In this document: in pieces, positions 24,001 through 32,581 of the stretch
Layout of the letters: the number at the start of each line of letters is the position of its first letter
How positions within the stretch are numbered: position 1 is the stretch's first letter
DNA from: an uncultured Caulobacterales bacterium
GTDB taxonomy: Bacteria; Pseudomonadota; Alphaproteobacteria; Caulobacterales; Caulobacteraceae
Assembly (NCBI GenBank): GCA_903900155.1
Contig: CAIUMD010000077.1
Coordinates: forward strand, 1 to 64,000
Length of the DNA stretch: 64,000 bases
Direction: 5' to 3'
Notes under the pieces: generated by a model
What the model saw: the letters and a program-made list of their open reading frames with translations, nothing else
The model's database searches: none
What the model was told of the DNA's origin: nothing
Position numbers and translations under genes: made by a program

Positions 24001-25977
24001 CTAGGCGGTGCCGGGCAGGCTGTCGTCCTCGTCGGGCCGCAGGCTGTCGATCGACTGCGGCGCCATATATTCGTCGGCGTCGATCGCCTCCGGCGGGGCG
24101 GGTTCGCCCGGCGCCGCGATCGGCGTGATCGCCTGGTGCGGCGCGGGCGCGGCCTTCACCGGCCTCACGCCCTTCCAGTCGATGGTCGCGGTCCCGGGCA
24201 GGTCCGCCTGGCCCCGGGACTGTCGGACCTTCGCCGGCACGCCGTGGAAATAGTCCCCCGTGCGATCCTGGAAGAACGGCTCTTCGTAGTAGCGGATCTT
24301 GTCGGCCAGGATCGGCTTGCAGTTGTTGACGAACAGGAACTGCTTGCGGTCGTCGAGGCCGCGGACGTCCTCCTCGGAGAGGATGTAGCGCTGCTGCTCC
24401 GACTGCGAGGTCGAGCGATGCGCCCGGCCGAACAAGGTGCGCGGATCGCTGAAGCTCTCGCGCATCTCCAGCGCCTTGCCGGCGCGGCGCACCACCTTCT
24501 CGATGCTGGTCGGCTCCGAGGTCGCGAAGGCCGCAGTGATGTGCATGTTGTCGAACAGGGGCGTGCGGTCGCCGTACTTCGAGAACACGTCGTTGAAGCT
24601 CTGGCAGATCAGGTGGGCGGTGATCCCGTAGCCGGCCATCTCGCCCATGGCGTTCTCCAGGAACGGCAGGCTGCCGAGCTTGGGGAACTCGTCGAGCATC
24701 AGCAGCAGGCGATGCCGCTTCTTCCGGCCGCGGCTGTCGACGTGCTCGCTCTCCATCAGGCTGTTGATCGTCTGGCGCGTGAACACCCGCACCAGGAACG
24801 CCAGCCGGTCGGCGTGGGCCTGCGGCGTGATCATGTAGAAACTCACCGGCGCCGTCGAACACACCAGGTCGCCGATCGAGAAGTCGGACCAGCTGGTGGC
24901 GTATTCGACCAGCGGATCGGCCCATAGCGACAGCGAGGCCCGGCAGGTGGCCAGCACGCTGGATTTCACCCGCTCGTCGAGATTGGCCAGCGCCGTGGCG
25001 CCCAGCAGCACCTCCGGATGCACCTCGGGGATCGGGTGGCCGTCGGCGCCCCGCGCCTTGCCGTCCGGCGCGTGATAGTCCGGCCGATGCCGATGCAGCG
25101 TGTTCTGCATCGCGTGCAGGGTCGGCTCGATATTGATCAGCAGCCGCCGCACCTGAGCCAGGTTCTTGCGCTCGTCCGGCTCGCTGTAGAGCACATGCAG
25201 GATCACCGCGGTGAAGAAGTCCGTCGCGCTCTGGTCCCAGAAGTTCAAGTCGCCGGCCTTGCGGCCCAGCGGGTCGACCAGGATGCCGACGACGTTCTGG
25301 ATGTCGGCGATCTCCATCGGTCCCTTGCGGACCTCAAACAGCGGGTTCCAGCGCACGGTGTTGGGGTCGGTCGGCGCGAAGTAGAAGACGTGGCTGAAGG
25401 TCTTCCGATGGTCGGCCGTGATGTGCCAGAGCTCGCCCTTGCGGTCGTAGATGAAGGCGCTCTCCGGCCAGGACACCAGGGTCGGGACCACGTGTCCGGC
25501 GCCCTTGCCGCTGCGCGAGGCGCCGACGATGATGGCGTGCTCGATGCCGCGGTAGGCCAGGTAACGATCCCCAAACCGGCCCAGCACCCGGCCGCTCAGC
25601 TGCTTGCCGGTCTGGACCAGTTTCGCCCGCTCGACATCGAGCATCGTCGCCCAGGCGCCCTTGCCGAACTTCGGCGGCGAGCGCCGCAGACGTCGGCTCA
25701 ACCCGATGGCTGCCATCGCCGGGATGAACAGGATCGCCAGCGGCAGGATGGCCGCCATCTCGAACGCCTCGGGGTAGGACCGCGCATAGCGGCCGTACCA
25801 GCCGACGAAGGCCCAGGGCGCATAGATCCGCACCGCCCAGACGTCGAAGAGCCCCGGGCCGAACTCGCGCGGATAGTGGAAGGCGTGGGCCACATACTGC
25901 GTCGAGAGGGCCCCGGCCAGCAGCAGCAACAGCGCGGTCGCCGGGAGCAGGATGCGCGCCTTCTGAGCCCTGGTCAT
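24001..25977 (-). CDS. traG: Type IV coupling protein TraG (VirD4 family)
   Basis: The 658-residue product has two N-terminal membrane segments (ILLPATALLLLLAGALS; AAILPLAILFIPAMAAIG). Walker A reads EHAIIVGASRSGKGAGHVVP and Walker B RLLLMLDEFPKLGSLPFLEN. The conserved ICQSFNDV and the ITAAFATSEPTSIEKV segment follow. It recruits the relaxase-DNA complex to the transfer channel. It lies between the relaxase gene (12 bases upstream) and trbB, in the normal order. Confidence 0.95.
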   Translation of the reverse strand: MTRAQKARILLPATALLLLLAGALSTQYVAHAFHYPREFGPGLFDVWAVRIYAPWAFVGWYGRYARSYPEAFEMAAILPLAILFIPAMAAIGLSRRLRRSPPKFGKGAWATMLDVERAKLVQTGKQLSGRVLGRFGDRYLAYRGIEHAIIVGASRSGKGAGHVVPTLVSWPESAFIYDRKGELWHITADHRKTFSHVFYFAPTDPNTVRWNPLFEVRKGPMEIADIQNVVGILVDPLGRKAGDLNFWDQSATDFFTAVILHVLYSEPDERKNLAQVRRLLINIEPTLHAMQNTLHRHRPDYHAPDGKARGADGHPIPEVHPEVLLGATALANLDERVKSSVLATCRASLSLWADPLVEYATSWSDFSIGDLVCSTAPVSFYMITPQAHADRLAFLVRVFTRQTINSLMESEHVDSRGRKKRHRLLLMLDEFPKLGSLPFLENAMGEMAGYGITAHLICQSFNDVFSKYGDRTPLFDNMHITAAFATSEPTSIEKVVRRAGKALEMRESFSDPRTLFGRAHRSTSQSEQQRYILSEEDVRGLDDRKQFLFVNNCKPILADKIRYYEEPFFQDRTGDYFHGVPAKVRQSRGQADLPGTATIDWKGVRPVKAAPAPHQAITPIAAPGEPAPPEAIDADEYMAPQSIDSLRPDEDDSLPGTA

Positions 25978-25989
25978 CCCACGCGCCCT

Positions 25990-27486
25990 CTACCGTCCGG
26001 GGAACAGGTTGCGGCCGATCGAGCGCCCCTGCCCGCGGTTCAGCCGTTCCACCGCCAGCTGCCGCGCCTGGACCGGATAGGCCTGGATCGCCGCCCGCGC
26101 CGGCGCGCCCACGTCGCGCACGAACCGCGTCGCGTCGGGTGAAGTGCGCGGCACGCTCAACGCCGCCTGACCGAGCTCATGGGCGACGCGCAGGTCGTTG
26201 TAGGTGCGCGTCGCCGTGACGATGCGCTTGTCCATCCGCTTGATCTTACGCTCCAGCGTGCGGCGCTGGCGGGCCGCATCGGCGGCGGCCGCGACACTGG
26301 GCTGACGGCGCGCGGCGATGAACGCCTGGCCGGCCTCCGAACGCGCCCAGGCCTGCCGCACCTGCAGGGCCGCTTCATGCCGCCGAACCTCCGCTCGGGC
26401 CCGCGCCAGGGCGTTCAATTCGGCATGTTTCGCCCAGATCATCCGCGCCGGATTGCGGATCCACTGGACCAGATGCAGGCGCTTCTCGCGGGTCTTTTTG
26501 ACCCGCTGTTCGGTGTGTCGCAGACGCGCCTGCGCGCCCTTAAAGGCGACCGCCGCCTCCGCCGTCAACTCACGCTCGACCTGGCGTTCGGTCAGCACTT
26601 TGGGCGGCGTGAGCGCATCGCGATCGCGCATCCATTGATCCCGCTGACCCATCAAATCGTCGCGGACTTTCGCGGCGTCGGTCACGAGTTTCGGCACCGG
26701 AACCAGGATGATCGGTTCGCGCGCGGCGAGCTTGTCGATCGTCTCCTCCAGCGCCACATGCACCTCCCGGACCTTGCGGTTGCGGGCCCGCACATCACGG
26801 TTCTGCTCGCCCCGTTCGGAGGCGATGTTCTTGCGCTCCAGCGCCGTCGCCGCCGGCCCCATATGCACCGTTGGCGCCCGGTCCACGCCGCGCTCGGCCA
26901 GGCTCAAATGCGAAACCTGCGGCGCGTCCGGACCGAGGTATCGACGCAGGTGTTCGTTCTGGATCTTGGCCCAGCCCGCACGCCATTCGCGGACCTGCTC
27001 GGGCGTGCGCCAACTGCGATCCTTCAGGCCAAGTCCCTTCGGCCCGACCCGTCGCGTCGTCACCAGGATATGGGCGTGGAAATTGCGCTGGTCGCCCTCC
27101 TTGCCCGGGCGGTGCATGGCGATGTCGGCGATCATGCCCTTGGCCACCAGGTGCTCCTGGACGAAGGCCCGCACCAGCTCGCGGCGTTGCTCGAAATCGA
27201 GCTCGTGCGGCAAGGCAACCAGCAGCTCCCGGGCCGGCACCCCGTCCCGCCGGGTCTCCGCCACCTCGGCCGCATTCCACAGCCGTTCGCGGTCGTGCAG
27301 CGCCGCCGGCGCCGTCTCGGGCGCCATGATCTCGGCGTGCTCGATGCCGTCCTTGTTGGCGAAGTCGAACTCCATCGCCAGCCGCTCGTCGACCAGCGCC
27401 GCGCCCGACCGATAGGCTGCCGCCGCCACTGCGGATCGGCCGGCGGCTCTCTGAATGGTCTGCACCTGGCACAGGAATGACGCCAC
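25990..27486 (-). CDS. MobA/MobL (MobQ) relaxase
   Basis: The 498-residue product begins at GTG 27486 with the relaxase pattern FLCQVQTIQRAAGRSAVAAA and AYRSGAAL. The catalytic metal motif is RNFHAHILVTTRRVGPKGL (HxH), followed by WRAGWAKIQNEHLRRYLG and an alpha-helical C-terminus (residues 300-450). MobQ relaxases nick oriT and lead the strand into the recipient. The candidate oriT lies 120-160 bases upstream. No helicase/TraA extension is present, so this is the short MobL form. Confidence 0.92.
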   Translation of the reverse strand: MASFLCQVQTIQRAAGRSAVAAAAYRSGAALVDERLAMEFDFANKDGIEHAEIMAPETAPAALHDRERLWNAAEVAETRRDGVPARELLVALPHELDFEQRRELVRAFVQEHLVAKGMIADIAMHRPGKEGDQRNFHAHILVTTRRVGPKGLGLKDRSWRTPEQVREWRAGWAKIQNEHLRRYLGPDAPQVSHLSLAERGVDRAPTVHMGPAATALERKNIASERGEQNRDVRARNRKVREVHVALEETIDKLAAREPIILVPVPKLVTDAAKVRDDLMGQRDQWMRDRDALTPPKVLTERQVERELTAEAAVAFKGAQARLRHTEQRVKKTREKRLHLVQWIRNPARMIWAKHAELNALARARAEVRRHEAALQVRQAWARSEAGQAFIAARRQPSVAAAADAARQRRTLERKIKRMDKRIVTATRTYNDLRVAHELGQAALSVPRTSPDATRFVRDVGAPARAAIQAYPVQARQLAVERLNRGQGRSIGRNLFPGR

Positions 27487-27606
27487 GCTGCACTCTCTTC
27501 AGGCCGGCCAGGCCGGCGGATCGCTAAGGGCCCTGGCCCTTGGCTCAAACCCCAGGCCGTCGTCAGCCGCAGCGGTTTGAGGGTGTCGGGCGGAGCCTGA
27601 CCGCAT

Positions 27607-27646
27607 CCGTCGGTGGGCGTAGCCCAACCGATGGGTATATGCGCCA
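27607..27646 (+). other. Candidate oriT with nic-like site
   Basis: In the 245-bp gap between the divergent relaxase and TraD-like genes an imperfect inverted repeat (CCGTCGGTGGGC at 27607-27618, GCCCAACCGATGG at 27622-27634, loop 3) is followed at once by GGTATATGCGCCA. This copies the layout of MobQ origins such as RSF1010: an inverted repeat directly before a GGTAAGTGCG/CCCT-type nick site. Location, layout and the TGCGCC core support it; the exact nick cannot be proven here. Confidence 0.6.
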
Positions 27647-27731
27647 TTGTCCACAAACTGCTCTGCCGACCACTATCGACCATCCAGCCGCATTTTGGTA
27701 GAGGCAGCCCATCACGTTCTTTTTTCCACGG

Positions 27732-28430
27732 ATGGTGCGTGTCATGGCGACCGTCGACAAACGCCGCCGCAATGCCCGCCGCTCCAAGTACCGGCCCCGC
27801 AGCGAGGCCCAGAAGCAGCGCCGCAAGGAGCTCTGGGCCGCCCGCGAAGCCGACCGCAAGGCCGGCCGCCGCCTCTCCGAAGAAGACGCCCTCACCCTTC
27901 GCCTGGAGGAGCTCGAGGCCGCGCTGCGGGATCAGGGGCACGTCGGGATCCATAACCGCCGCCACGTCACGCCCCTCGACGAGATCGAAGACGACGTCCA
28001 GCGCTTCGCCGTTCTCAAGGCCCGCGTCGAACGTCTGGAGGCGCTCTGGGCGATCAACCAGCGCAAGCGCGAGACCCGCGGCAAGATCATCATCGGCGGC
28101 GCGCTCCTGGCCGAAGCGGCCGACTTCGACGTCGAGGATCGTGACGCCCTGCTCGAACGCCTGGTCGACATCCTCGACCGCCGCGTCGACCGCGTCCGCG
28201 ACCGGCTGACCGTCCGCGAACTGCTCGGCGACGCGCCGCTTCCATTACGGCCCGGCGGCGATCTCGATGAGGACGCCGAGACCGCCCTGGCCGCCGCCGG
28301 CGAAGTCCTTCCGGACTTCGACGCCATGGCCCAGGCCGCGCTCGCGGATGACGAGGACGACGGCCTCAGTCCCGGCGAGATCGACCCCGACTACGCCGAC
28401 CTGGACGGCGTCTGGGAAGCGCCGTCCTAG
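27732..28430 (+). CDS. TraD/MobC-like conjugation accessory protein
   Basis: The 232-residue product is rich in charged residues. Its N-terminus is very basic (DKRRRNARRSKYRPRSEAQK). The middle carries KRETRGKIIIGGALLAEAAD, similar to the TraD motif RKxRtrxLIxlGGLv. The C-terminus is acidic. It is divergent from the relaxase across the oriT, the usual place of relaxosome accessory proteins. ATG 27732 or 27744 may be used. It overlaps the wall hydrolase tail-to-tail by four bases. Confidence 0.65.
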   Translation: MVRVMATVDKRRRNARRSKYRPRSEAQKQRRKELWAAREADRKAGRRLSEEDALTLRLEELEAALRDQGHVGIHNRRHVTPLDEIEDDVQRFAVLKARVERLEALWAINQRKRETRGKIIIGGALLAEAADFDVEDRDALLERLVDILDRRVDRVRDRLTVRELLGDAPLPLRPGGDLDEDAETALAAAGEVLPDFDAMAQAALADDEDDGLSPGEIDPDYADLDGVWEAPS

Positions 28431-29278
28431 CGCCGGCCGCGATCGCTTCCGCGCCCGTCGGGGAGGATGAACATGGTGCGCGCCGGATCGGCCGCGACCG
28501 CCATCTCCGCCACCGGAGCTGGAGCGTCTTCGGGGGCCACGAGGGGTGCAGGGGCATCGGAGGAGTCCTGCGTCCTCGGCAGCAGCCCCGAGCGTTCCGC
28601 GGCGCGGTTCTCGCCGACGAAGATCACCACCGGCGGAGCGGTCGCCGCGGGGGCCCGCGCGTTGGATCTGGCCGAGCCCCCTCCCCTGCCCGCTTCGGCG
28701 TAGAAGGTGTGGTCGCCGATCATCGCCGAGGCGGGTGCGCCGCCGAAATTCGTCAGGCCCGGCGACACCGTGCCGGCCGCTTCGCGCGCCGCCACGATCG
28801 AGGCGTTCTGGAAGAACCGCGCGCCGTTCGTCAGGTCGGGCAACCGGCCCTCGAGCGCCAGGTTGAGGATGGTCTCGATCCGGGCGCGCTGGGCGTCCGT
28901 CACTGGCCGCAGGTTCCGCCAGGACCCGCCGGCGCGCATCACCGGCTCGAACTGGCCGCGGGCGTTGACCACCGCCTCGACGCTGCCGCCCCACCGGCCG
29001 TCCTGCAGCCGGTTGAGGATCGTGTAGACCACGCCGGCGAGGCCCGAGTCGCCCTGGTTGGCCGCCTCGGCGTAGGCGACCCTGGCGATGGCCTCACGGG
29101 CTGTCGCGTCGGCCACTTGGGCGGCCAGACCCGGTGCGCCGATCAGAGCTCTTGGCGACGCCGCCGGGCGCGGCGCAGCGGCGGCTGGCGGCGGACAATT
29201 GACGCCGCCGGGAAGCGGCTGGGCGGTCGCGCCCCGAGCCAGCAGGGCGCAGAGACCGGCAAGGGCGGCAGGATCCAT
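28427..29278 (-). CDS. SleB-like cell wall hydrolase
   Basis: The 283-residue product has an N-terminal hydrophobic start (AALAGLCALLARGATA). The hydrolase-2 (SleB) domain includes IARVAYAEAANQGDSGLAGV, VYTILNRLQDGRWGGSVEAV, FEPV, then GARFFQNASIVAAREA and IGDHTFYA. The catalytic Glu is in the YAEA motif. A low-complexity C-terminal tail follows. Such hydrolases open peptidoglycan locally for the conjugation machine. Its ATG overlaps the traF stop (TGATG), so the two are coupled. Confidence 0.83.
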   Translation of the reverse strand: MDPAALAGLCALLARGATAQPLPGGVNCPPPAAAAPRPAASPRALIGAPGLAAQVADATAREAIARVAYAEAANQGDSGLAGVVYTILNRLQDGRWGGSVEAVVNARGQFEPVMRAGGSWRNLRPVTDAQRARIETILNLALEGRLPDLTNGARFFQNASIVAAREAAGTVSPGLTNFGGAPASAMIGDHTFYAEAGRGGGSARSNARAPAATAPPVVIFVGENRAAERSGLLPRTQDSSDAPAPLVAPEDAPAPVAEMAVAADPARTMFILPDGRGSDRGRR

Positions 29279-29823
29279 CAGAGATCTCCAGGAGCCTCGG
29301 ACGCGCTCCACAGCGGCCGGTAGACGCCAAGCACCTGCTGGGCGCTCACCGGGCCGTAGTAGCGGCTGTCAAAACTGTTGGGGATGCGGTCGGAAAAGAC
29401 GAAGAACTCACCCGCCGTCAGACGGCGGCAACCGCGCCACTGCGGAAGTCGCCGCCCACGCGGATCAACCGCGAAGATCGGCGCCACCCGGCGGCCATCG
29501 ATCGTCAGGACGCCGCCCGTCGTGCACACTAGGTCCCCCTCGGCGGCGGCCACCTGTTTGAGGATCGGCATGTGCCGAAGATAGGACATCCGGTCGTCGG
29601 CGTAGGGGAAGGCGGCGGGCGGCGCCGGGAAGGCGATCAGGCTGCCGACGGCAGGCTGCTCGGTCGCCCGCGCATAAAGGCCAAGCGGCTCGCTCTCGGA
29701 TCGATTCCACAACAACAGCGGTCCGAACAAACTCGCGACGATCAGGACAATGGCGAGCGCCAGACCTGCGCCGAGCAGCGGGCGATGGGCCAGCGGGGTC
29801 ACGCGCGAAAAGCCAGGGATCAT
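29278..29823 (-). CDS. traF: TraF-type S26 peptidase
   Basis: The 181-residue product has a membrane anchor (LGAGLALAIVLIVASLFGPL) and an S26 protease body: RSESEPLGLYARATEQP (the Ser sits in the SEPLG motif), YLRHMPILKQVAAAEGDLVC (the Lys in the general-base strand), and EFFVFSDRIPNSFDSRYYGP. TraF cleaves and helps cyclise the TrbC pilin, so its presence without an intact trbC is notable. A longer frame upstream is Arg-rich and antisense to other features. Confidence 0.88.
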   Translation of the reverse strand: MIPGFSRVTPLAHRPLLGAGLALAIVLIVASLFGPLLLWNRSESEPLGLYARATEQPAVGSLIAFPAPPAAFPYADDRMSYLRHMPILKQVAAAEGDLVCTTGGVLTIDGRRVAPIFAVDPRGRRLPQWRGCRRLTAGEFFVFSDRIPNSFDSRYYGPVSAQQVLGVYRPLWSASEAPGDL

Positions 29824-30059
29824 TGCGTGCTCTCGATCGGCCGGCTCCAACGCGCCCTCCCCCGCGCCGCCCAGCATGGACCTTTTTAGGAGAAATCGCA
29901 CCTCAAGGCGAGAGCTTCTCGCGCGCGACGCACGCAACTTAGCCACCACGGCGCCAACGCCGGATCGCGACATCCTTGCTCCGACGGGCGACGCGATGAC
30001 CGGCGTCGCCTGTCGAGCCGAAGAGACCCGCCCGGCCGGGGCCGGGCGGGTCGGTCGAC
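29824..30059. other. Intergenic region between traF and ssb
   Basis: These 236 bp, between the traF start and the ssb stop, have no supported gene. A GC-rich stretch (GCCCGGCCGGGGCCGGGCG, about 30030-30050) next to the ssb stop could fold and may act as a terminator for ssb, although a T-run is missing. Confidence 0.35.
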
Positions 30060-30428
30060 CTAGTCTTCGTCGCCGGCTTCGTTGTGCTCGGGACGGTCGA
30101 GGGACTTCACCTCGTGCTGGGGCGTGGCCACCACCACCTTCGAGAAGAAGCGCTCCTGGCCGCCGTTGTCGGTGAACCGGTCGTGGCGGATCTCGCCCTC
30201 CACGAAGACCTTGGAGCCCTTCGGCAGGCCGCGGCTTTCCAGCCAGTTGACCGTGCCCTGGTTCCAGATCTCCACCGTGTGCCAGGTGGTGTAGTCCTTC
30301 CGCTCGCCGCCCTTCTTGGTGTAGCGGCTGGTGGCGACCCTCAGGGTGGCGACCTTTTTGCCGCCGGAGGTGGTGCGGATTTCCGCGTCGGCGCCGGTGA
30401 AGCCGATCAGTTGGACCTTGTTCAGCAT
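30060..30428 (-). CDS. ssb: Single-stranded DNA-binding protein
   Basis: The 122-residue product has the complete OB-fold of SSB: MLNKVQLIGFTGADAEIRTT, KVATLRVATSRYTKK, TTWHTVEIWNQGTVNWLESR, LPKGSKVFVEGEIRHDRF and FFSKVVVAT. The usual acidic DDDIPF tail is shortened to HNEAGDED, common in plasmid SSBs, which may limit recruitment of host proteins. It would coat the transferred or replicating single strand. ATG 30428 follows GGAGAAAG. Upstream lies a long conserved hairpin leader. Confidence 0.93.
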   Translation of the reverse strand: MLNKVQLIGFTGADAEIRTTSGGKKVATLRVATSRYTKKGGERKDYTTWHTVEIWNQGTVNWLESRGLPKGSKVFVEGEIRHDRFTDNGGQERFFSKVVVATPQHEVKSLDRPEHNEAGDED

Positions 30429-30640
30429 CGTCTTTCTCCATCTGCCGTCGGGAAAAGCCCCGGCGGCTCGCGGTCCCTGCCGCGATCACGCGACCTGCAA
30501 GGGCGGGCTGGAGGGGACGGACAAAGTCCGGCGCGGCGGGAAACCGGCCTGCAGCGCAGCGAAGGCCGGAGGCTCACGCCGCGCCGCCTCGCCGGCGAGG
30601 TCGACTTTGGCCGGACCCGGCCTGCCCTAGGTTGACGTGA
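30429..30640 (-). promoter_or_regulatory. Conserved hairpin leader of ssb
   Basis: This stretch is clearly related to the leader of the 72-aa gene at 45842-46050. Reading the minus strand, an outer stem GGCGCGGCG/CGCCGCGCC (30585-30577 with 30538-30530) encloses an inner stem CCGGCC/GGCCGG (30569-30564 with 30549-30544) and a loop with CGCTGCGCT (30561-30553). A separate CCTCGCC/GGCGAGG hairpin lies upstream. Matching blocks CCTAGGGC, CTGCAGGCCGGTTTCC and CGCCCTTGC occur in the same order in both leaders, while the outer stems differ but stay paired. Confidence 0.6.
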
Positions 30641-30792
30641 TTGATCGCGCGGACCGACGACCCCGCCCGGGCCCGCCCCACAGGCTGGAGACGGCGCTGA
30701 GCGGCCACCGCCGGCTCACCCGACGCCAAGCCCAACCGCGCCCCCAGGAGGCCTCAGACGCCGCCCGCAACGCCGGACAGTCCACCACGGCG

Positions 30793-30798
30793 CCTAGC
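30793..30798. repeat. Target site duplication CCTAGC, left copy
   Basis: CCTAGC lies immediately before the left transposon end TGTAG and is repeated at 38253-38258 immediately after the right end CTACA. A perfect 6-bp duplication shows that the element inserted as a unit and has not recombined since. Confidence 0.85.
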
Positions 30799-30966
30799 TG
30801 TAGGGACGCGCAATAGTGAACGGCTCGACGCGAGATTCATGACGCCTTTCGACGCACATTAGCTGAGACGTTCGCCGCTCCGGGGCGCACATTGTGTGAG
30901 ACTGAGATCACAATGATTGAGACCGACGCGCACTATTTGAGACCGACCCACGGTCGGTGAGACGCG
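30799..30966 (+). repeat. Left terminal inverted repeat with multiple TGAGAC sites
   Basis: About 165 bp match the right end in inverse orientation. The outer 45 bp are nearly identical. Inside are repeated transposase-site-like words: TTAGCTGAGACGT, TGTGTGAGACTGA, TTGAGACCGACGCGC, TTTGAGACCGAC and GGTGAGACG. Several ordered short repeats at each end are typical of Tn7/Mu/Tn5053-type elements whose DDE transposase binds many sites. Confidence 0.85.
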
Positions 30967-31157
30967 TCTCAGAGCGGGAGGCATTGCGGGTGATCGCCAT
31001 GGCGTGTGCGACGATCCTCCGCAATCCGACGACCGCTGCGCGCCGGATATCTGAACTGGATCGGTCGGAACGAGTATCACCTCGAAACGCACGTAAACGC
31101 CGGGGCGAGCGCCTTTGCAAGAGACCTAGCGCCTTGTCCGAGTGTCCCCGTGAAGCC

Positions 31158-31562
31158 TTAGGGGCAGGGCCAGGCTTCGCGGAATGCCAGACTGACCCCG
31201 GCGAGCATCGGCAGATCCGCAGCCTGCGGGGATCGGCGCGCCCATCCCGTGTAGAGGGGCGCCAGATCCTCCACCCGGTAGGAGACAGCACAGGTCCCGG
31301 CCTTGTGCCCTCCTGCGCCGAAAGCCTGCAGCGTGTCGGCGGCGGCCATGAGGTAGCCGGCGCACCAGCTCCGAGGGTCTGAGCCATTGACCTCGCAAAC
31401 GGCCTGGAGCCCCGCCACAGTCATGGTGAGCGGTGGCCCGTTCGGGCCTACCCCCTGCAACGCTGTCGGCTCACGATCCTTGCCCGCCACGGCCCAAGTC
31501 ACTCCGCTGGAGAGCGCGGCGGCCAAGACCGCCGTCGCCGCCATGCCGGCCCAGGTCCTCAT
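31158..31562 (-). CDS. Rap1a/Tai-like exported protein
   Basis: The 134-residue product has a signal/anchor (MAATAVLAAALSSGVTWAVA). A domain with paired cysteines follows (GLQAVCEVNGSDPRSWCAGY, TCAVSY), resembling Rap1a/Tai immunity-like domains that occur widely without effectors. It overlaps the DUF1259 stop by four bases, so it is the last gene of the chrA-DUF1259 unit. Its role in chromate resistance is unknown. Confidence 0.55.
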   Translation of the reverse strand: MRTWAGMAATAVLAAALSSGVTWAVAGKDREPTALQGVGPNGPPLTMTVAGLQAVCEVNGSDPRSWCAGYLMAAADTLQAFGAGGHKAGTCAVSYRVEDLAPLYTGWARRSPQAADLPMLAGVSLAFREAWPCP

Positions 31563-32446
31563 GGCTTGGCGGCCTTGACGTGATCCAGCGCCGACCGAAG
31601 CCCGCGCCCGAGCATCAGCGCGTCGTCGTTCGCCCAGAAATGCATGAAGAACAGTCGCGGCTCGTCGTCCAGCATGTGGTTGTGGAGCGCGGTGACCTCT
31701 ATGCCGTTCGCCCGAAGCGCCCGGATCACCGGGTTCACTTCGTCGGACGTCAGGACGAAGTCACCGGTGATGGCGGCCTTGCCGCCGCCGGTGGGCTGGA
31801 AGTTGATGACCGTGGCCGAGCCCATGGCTTCGGGCACCACAGCGCCGGCTTCCCGAACCGGCTCCGCGCGCGGAACACTGAACTGGTAGATGCCGCCCGT
31901 GGCCTTGCCCTTGTAGCCCAGCGTGCGGTCAAGGCCGGCCGTGTCGATCGCGGGAGCGGGCGTAGCGGGCGCGACCGTGGATGCCGCCCCCATCGGGGTC
32001 TTGCTTTGCGTGATCGCCTTCTGCAGCGCCGCGGCAAGCTTCACCGGATCTCCGTGACCACCTACGTGCATGTACATCGTGGCCGGCGAGGACCGCAGAA
32101 GGTGGTTGTGGAGCGCGGTCACTTCGAGGCCGTTTTCGACGAGAACCTTCATGACCGGGTTCACCTCCTCGTGCGTGAGAACCAGGTCGCCCATGACCAT
32201 GGCGTGGTCGCCCATGTCCTGGAACGCAAGCCAGGATCCGAGCGCCAGCGCAGGCCTGATCGGCACCCCGTCCAGGGTCACCTTGAGATCGGTCCGCGGC
32301 ATCCCGACTCGATAGACTCCGCCGGGCTGCACAGCGCCCTCTTTGCCCAGTGCGCGGCCCACGGCGGCCCAGTCAGGGGCCGCGCTCGCGGCTTGGCCAA
32401 AAAAGGCGCCGGCGACGAGCGTCAGCGTCAGCGTAATTCGCTTCAT
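31559..32446 (-). CDS. Exported protein with two DUF1259 (LppY/LpqO) domains
   Basis: The product is 295 residues with a signal peptide (ITLTLTLVAGAFFGQAASA). Two copies of the DUF1259 domain follow. The first carries GDLVLTHEEVNPVMKVLVEN and GLEVTALHNHLLRSSPATMY; the second carries GDFVLTSDEVNPVIRALRAN and GIEVTALHNHMLDDEPRLFF. The HNH-type histidines suggest metal binding. DUF1259 genes are commonly found with chrA. ATG 32446 follows GAGGAG. The repeats diverge enough to be an old internal duplication. Confidence 0.85.
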   Translation of the reverse strand: MKRITLTLTLVAGAFFGQAASAAPDWAAVGRALGKEGAVQPGGVYRVGMPRTDLKVTLDGVPIRPALALGSWLAFQDMGDHAMVMGDLVLTHEEVNPVMKVLVENGLEVTALHNHLLRSSPATMYMHVGGHGDPVKLAAALQKAITQSKTPMGAASTVAPATPAPAIDTAGLDRTLGYKGKATGGIYQFSVPRAEPVREAGAVVPEAMGSATVINFQPTGGGKAAITGDFVLTSDEVNPVIRALRANGIEVTALHNHMLDDEPRLFFMHFWANDDALMLGRGLRSALDHVKAAKP

Positions 32447-32581
32447 AGATATTCTCCTCGTTCGCCGCAGCGCCCGTGCGCTGCGGCTCATCAACACGGT
32501 TTCGACAGTCAACAACTTGTTGGGCCGGCTATGGGGACGTGGGCGTCCAGACTGGCGTCTGACCCCGCGGGGGGGCTTTGC

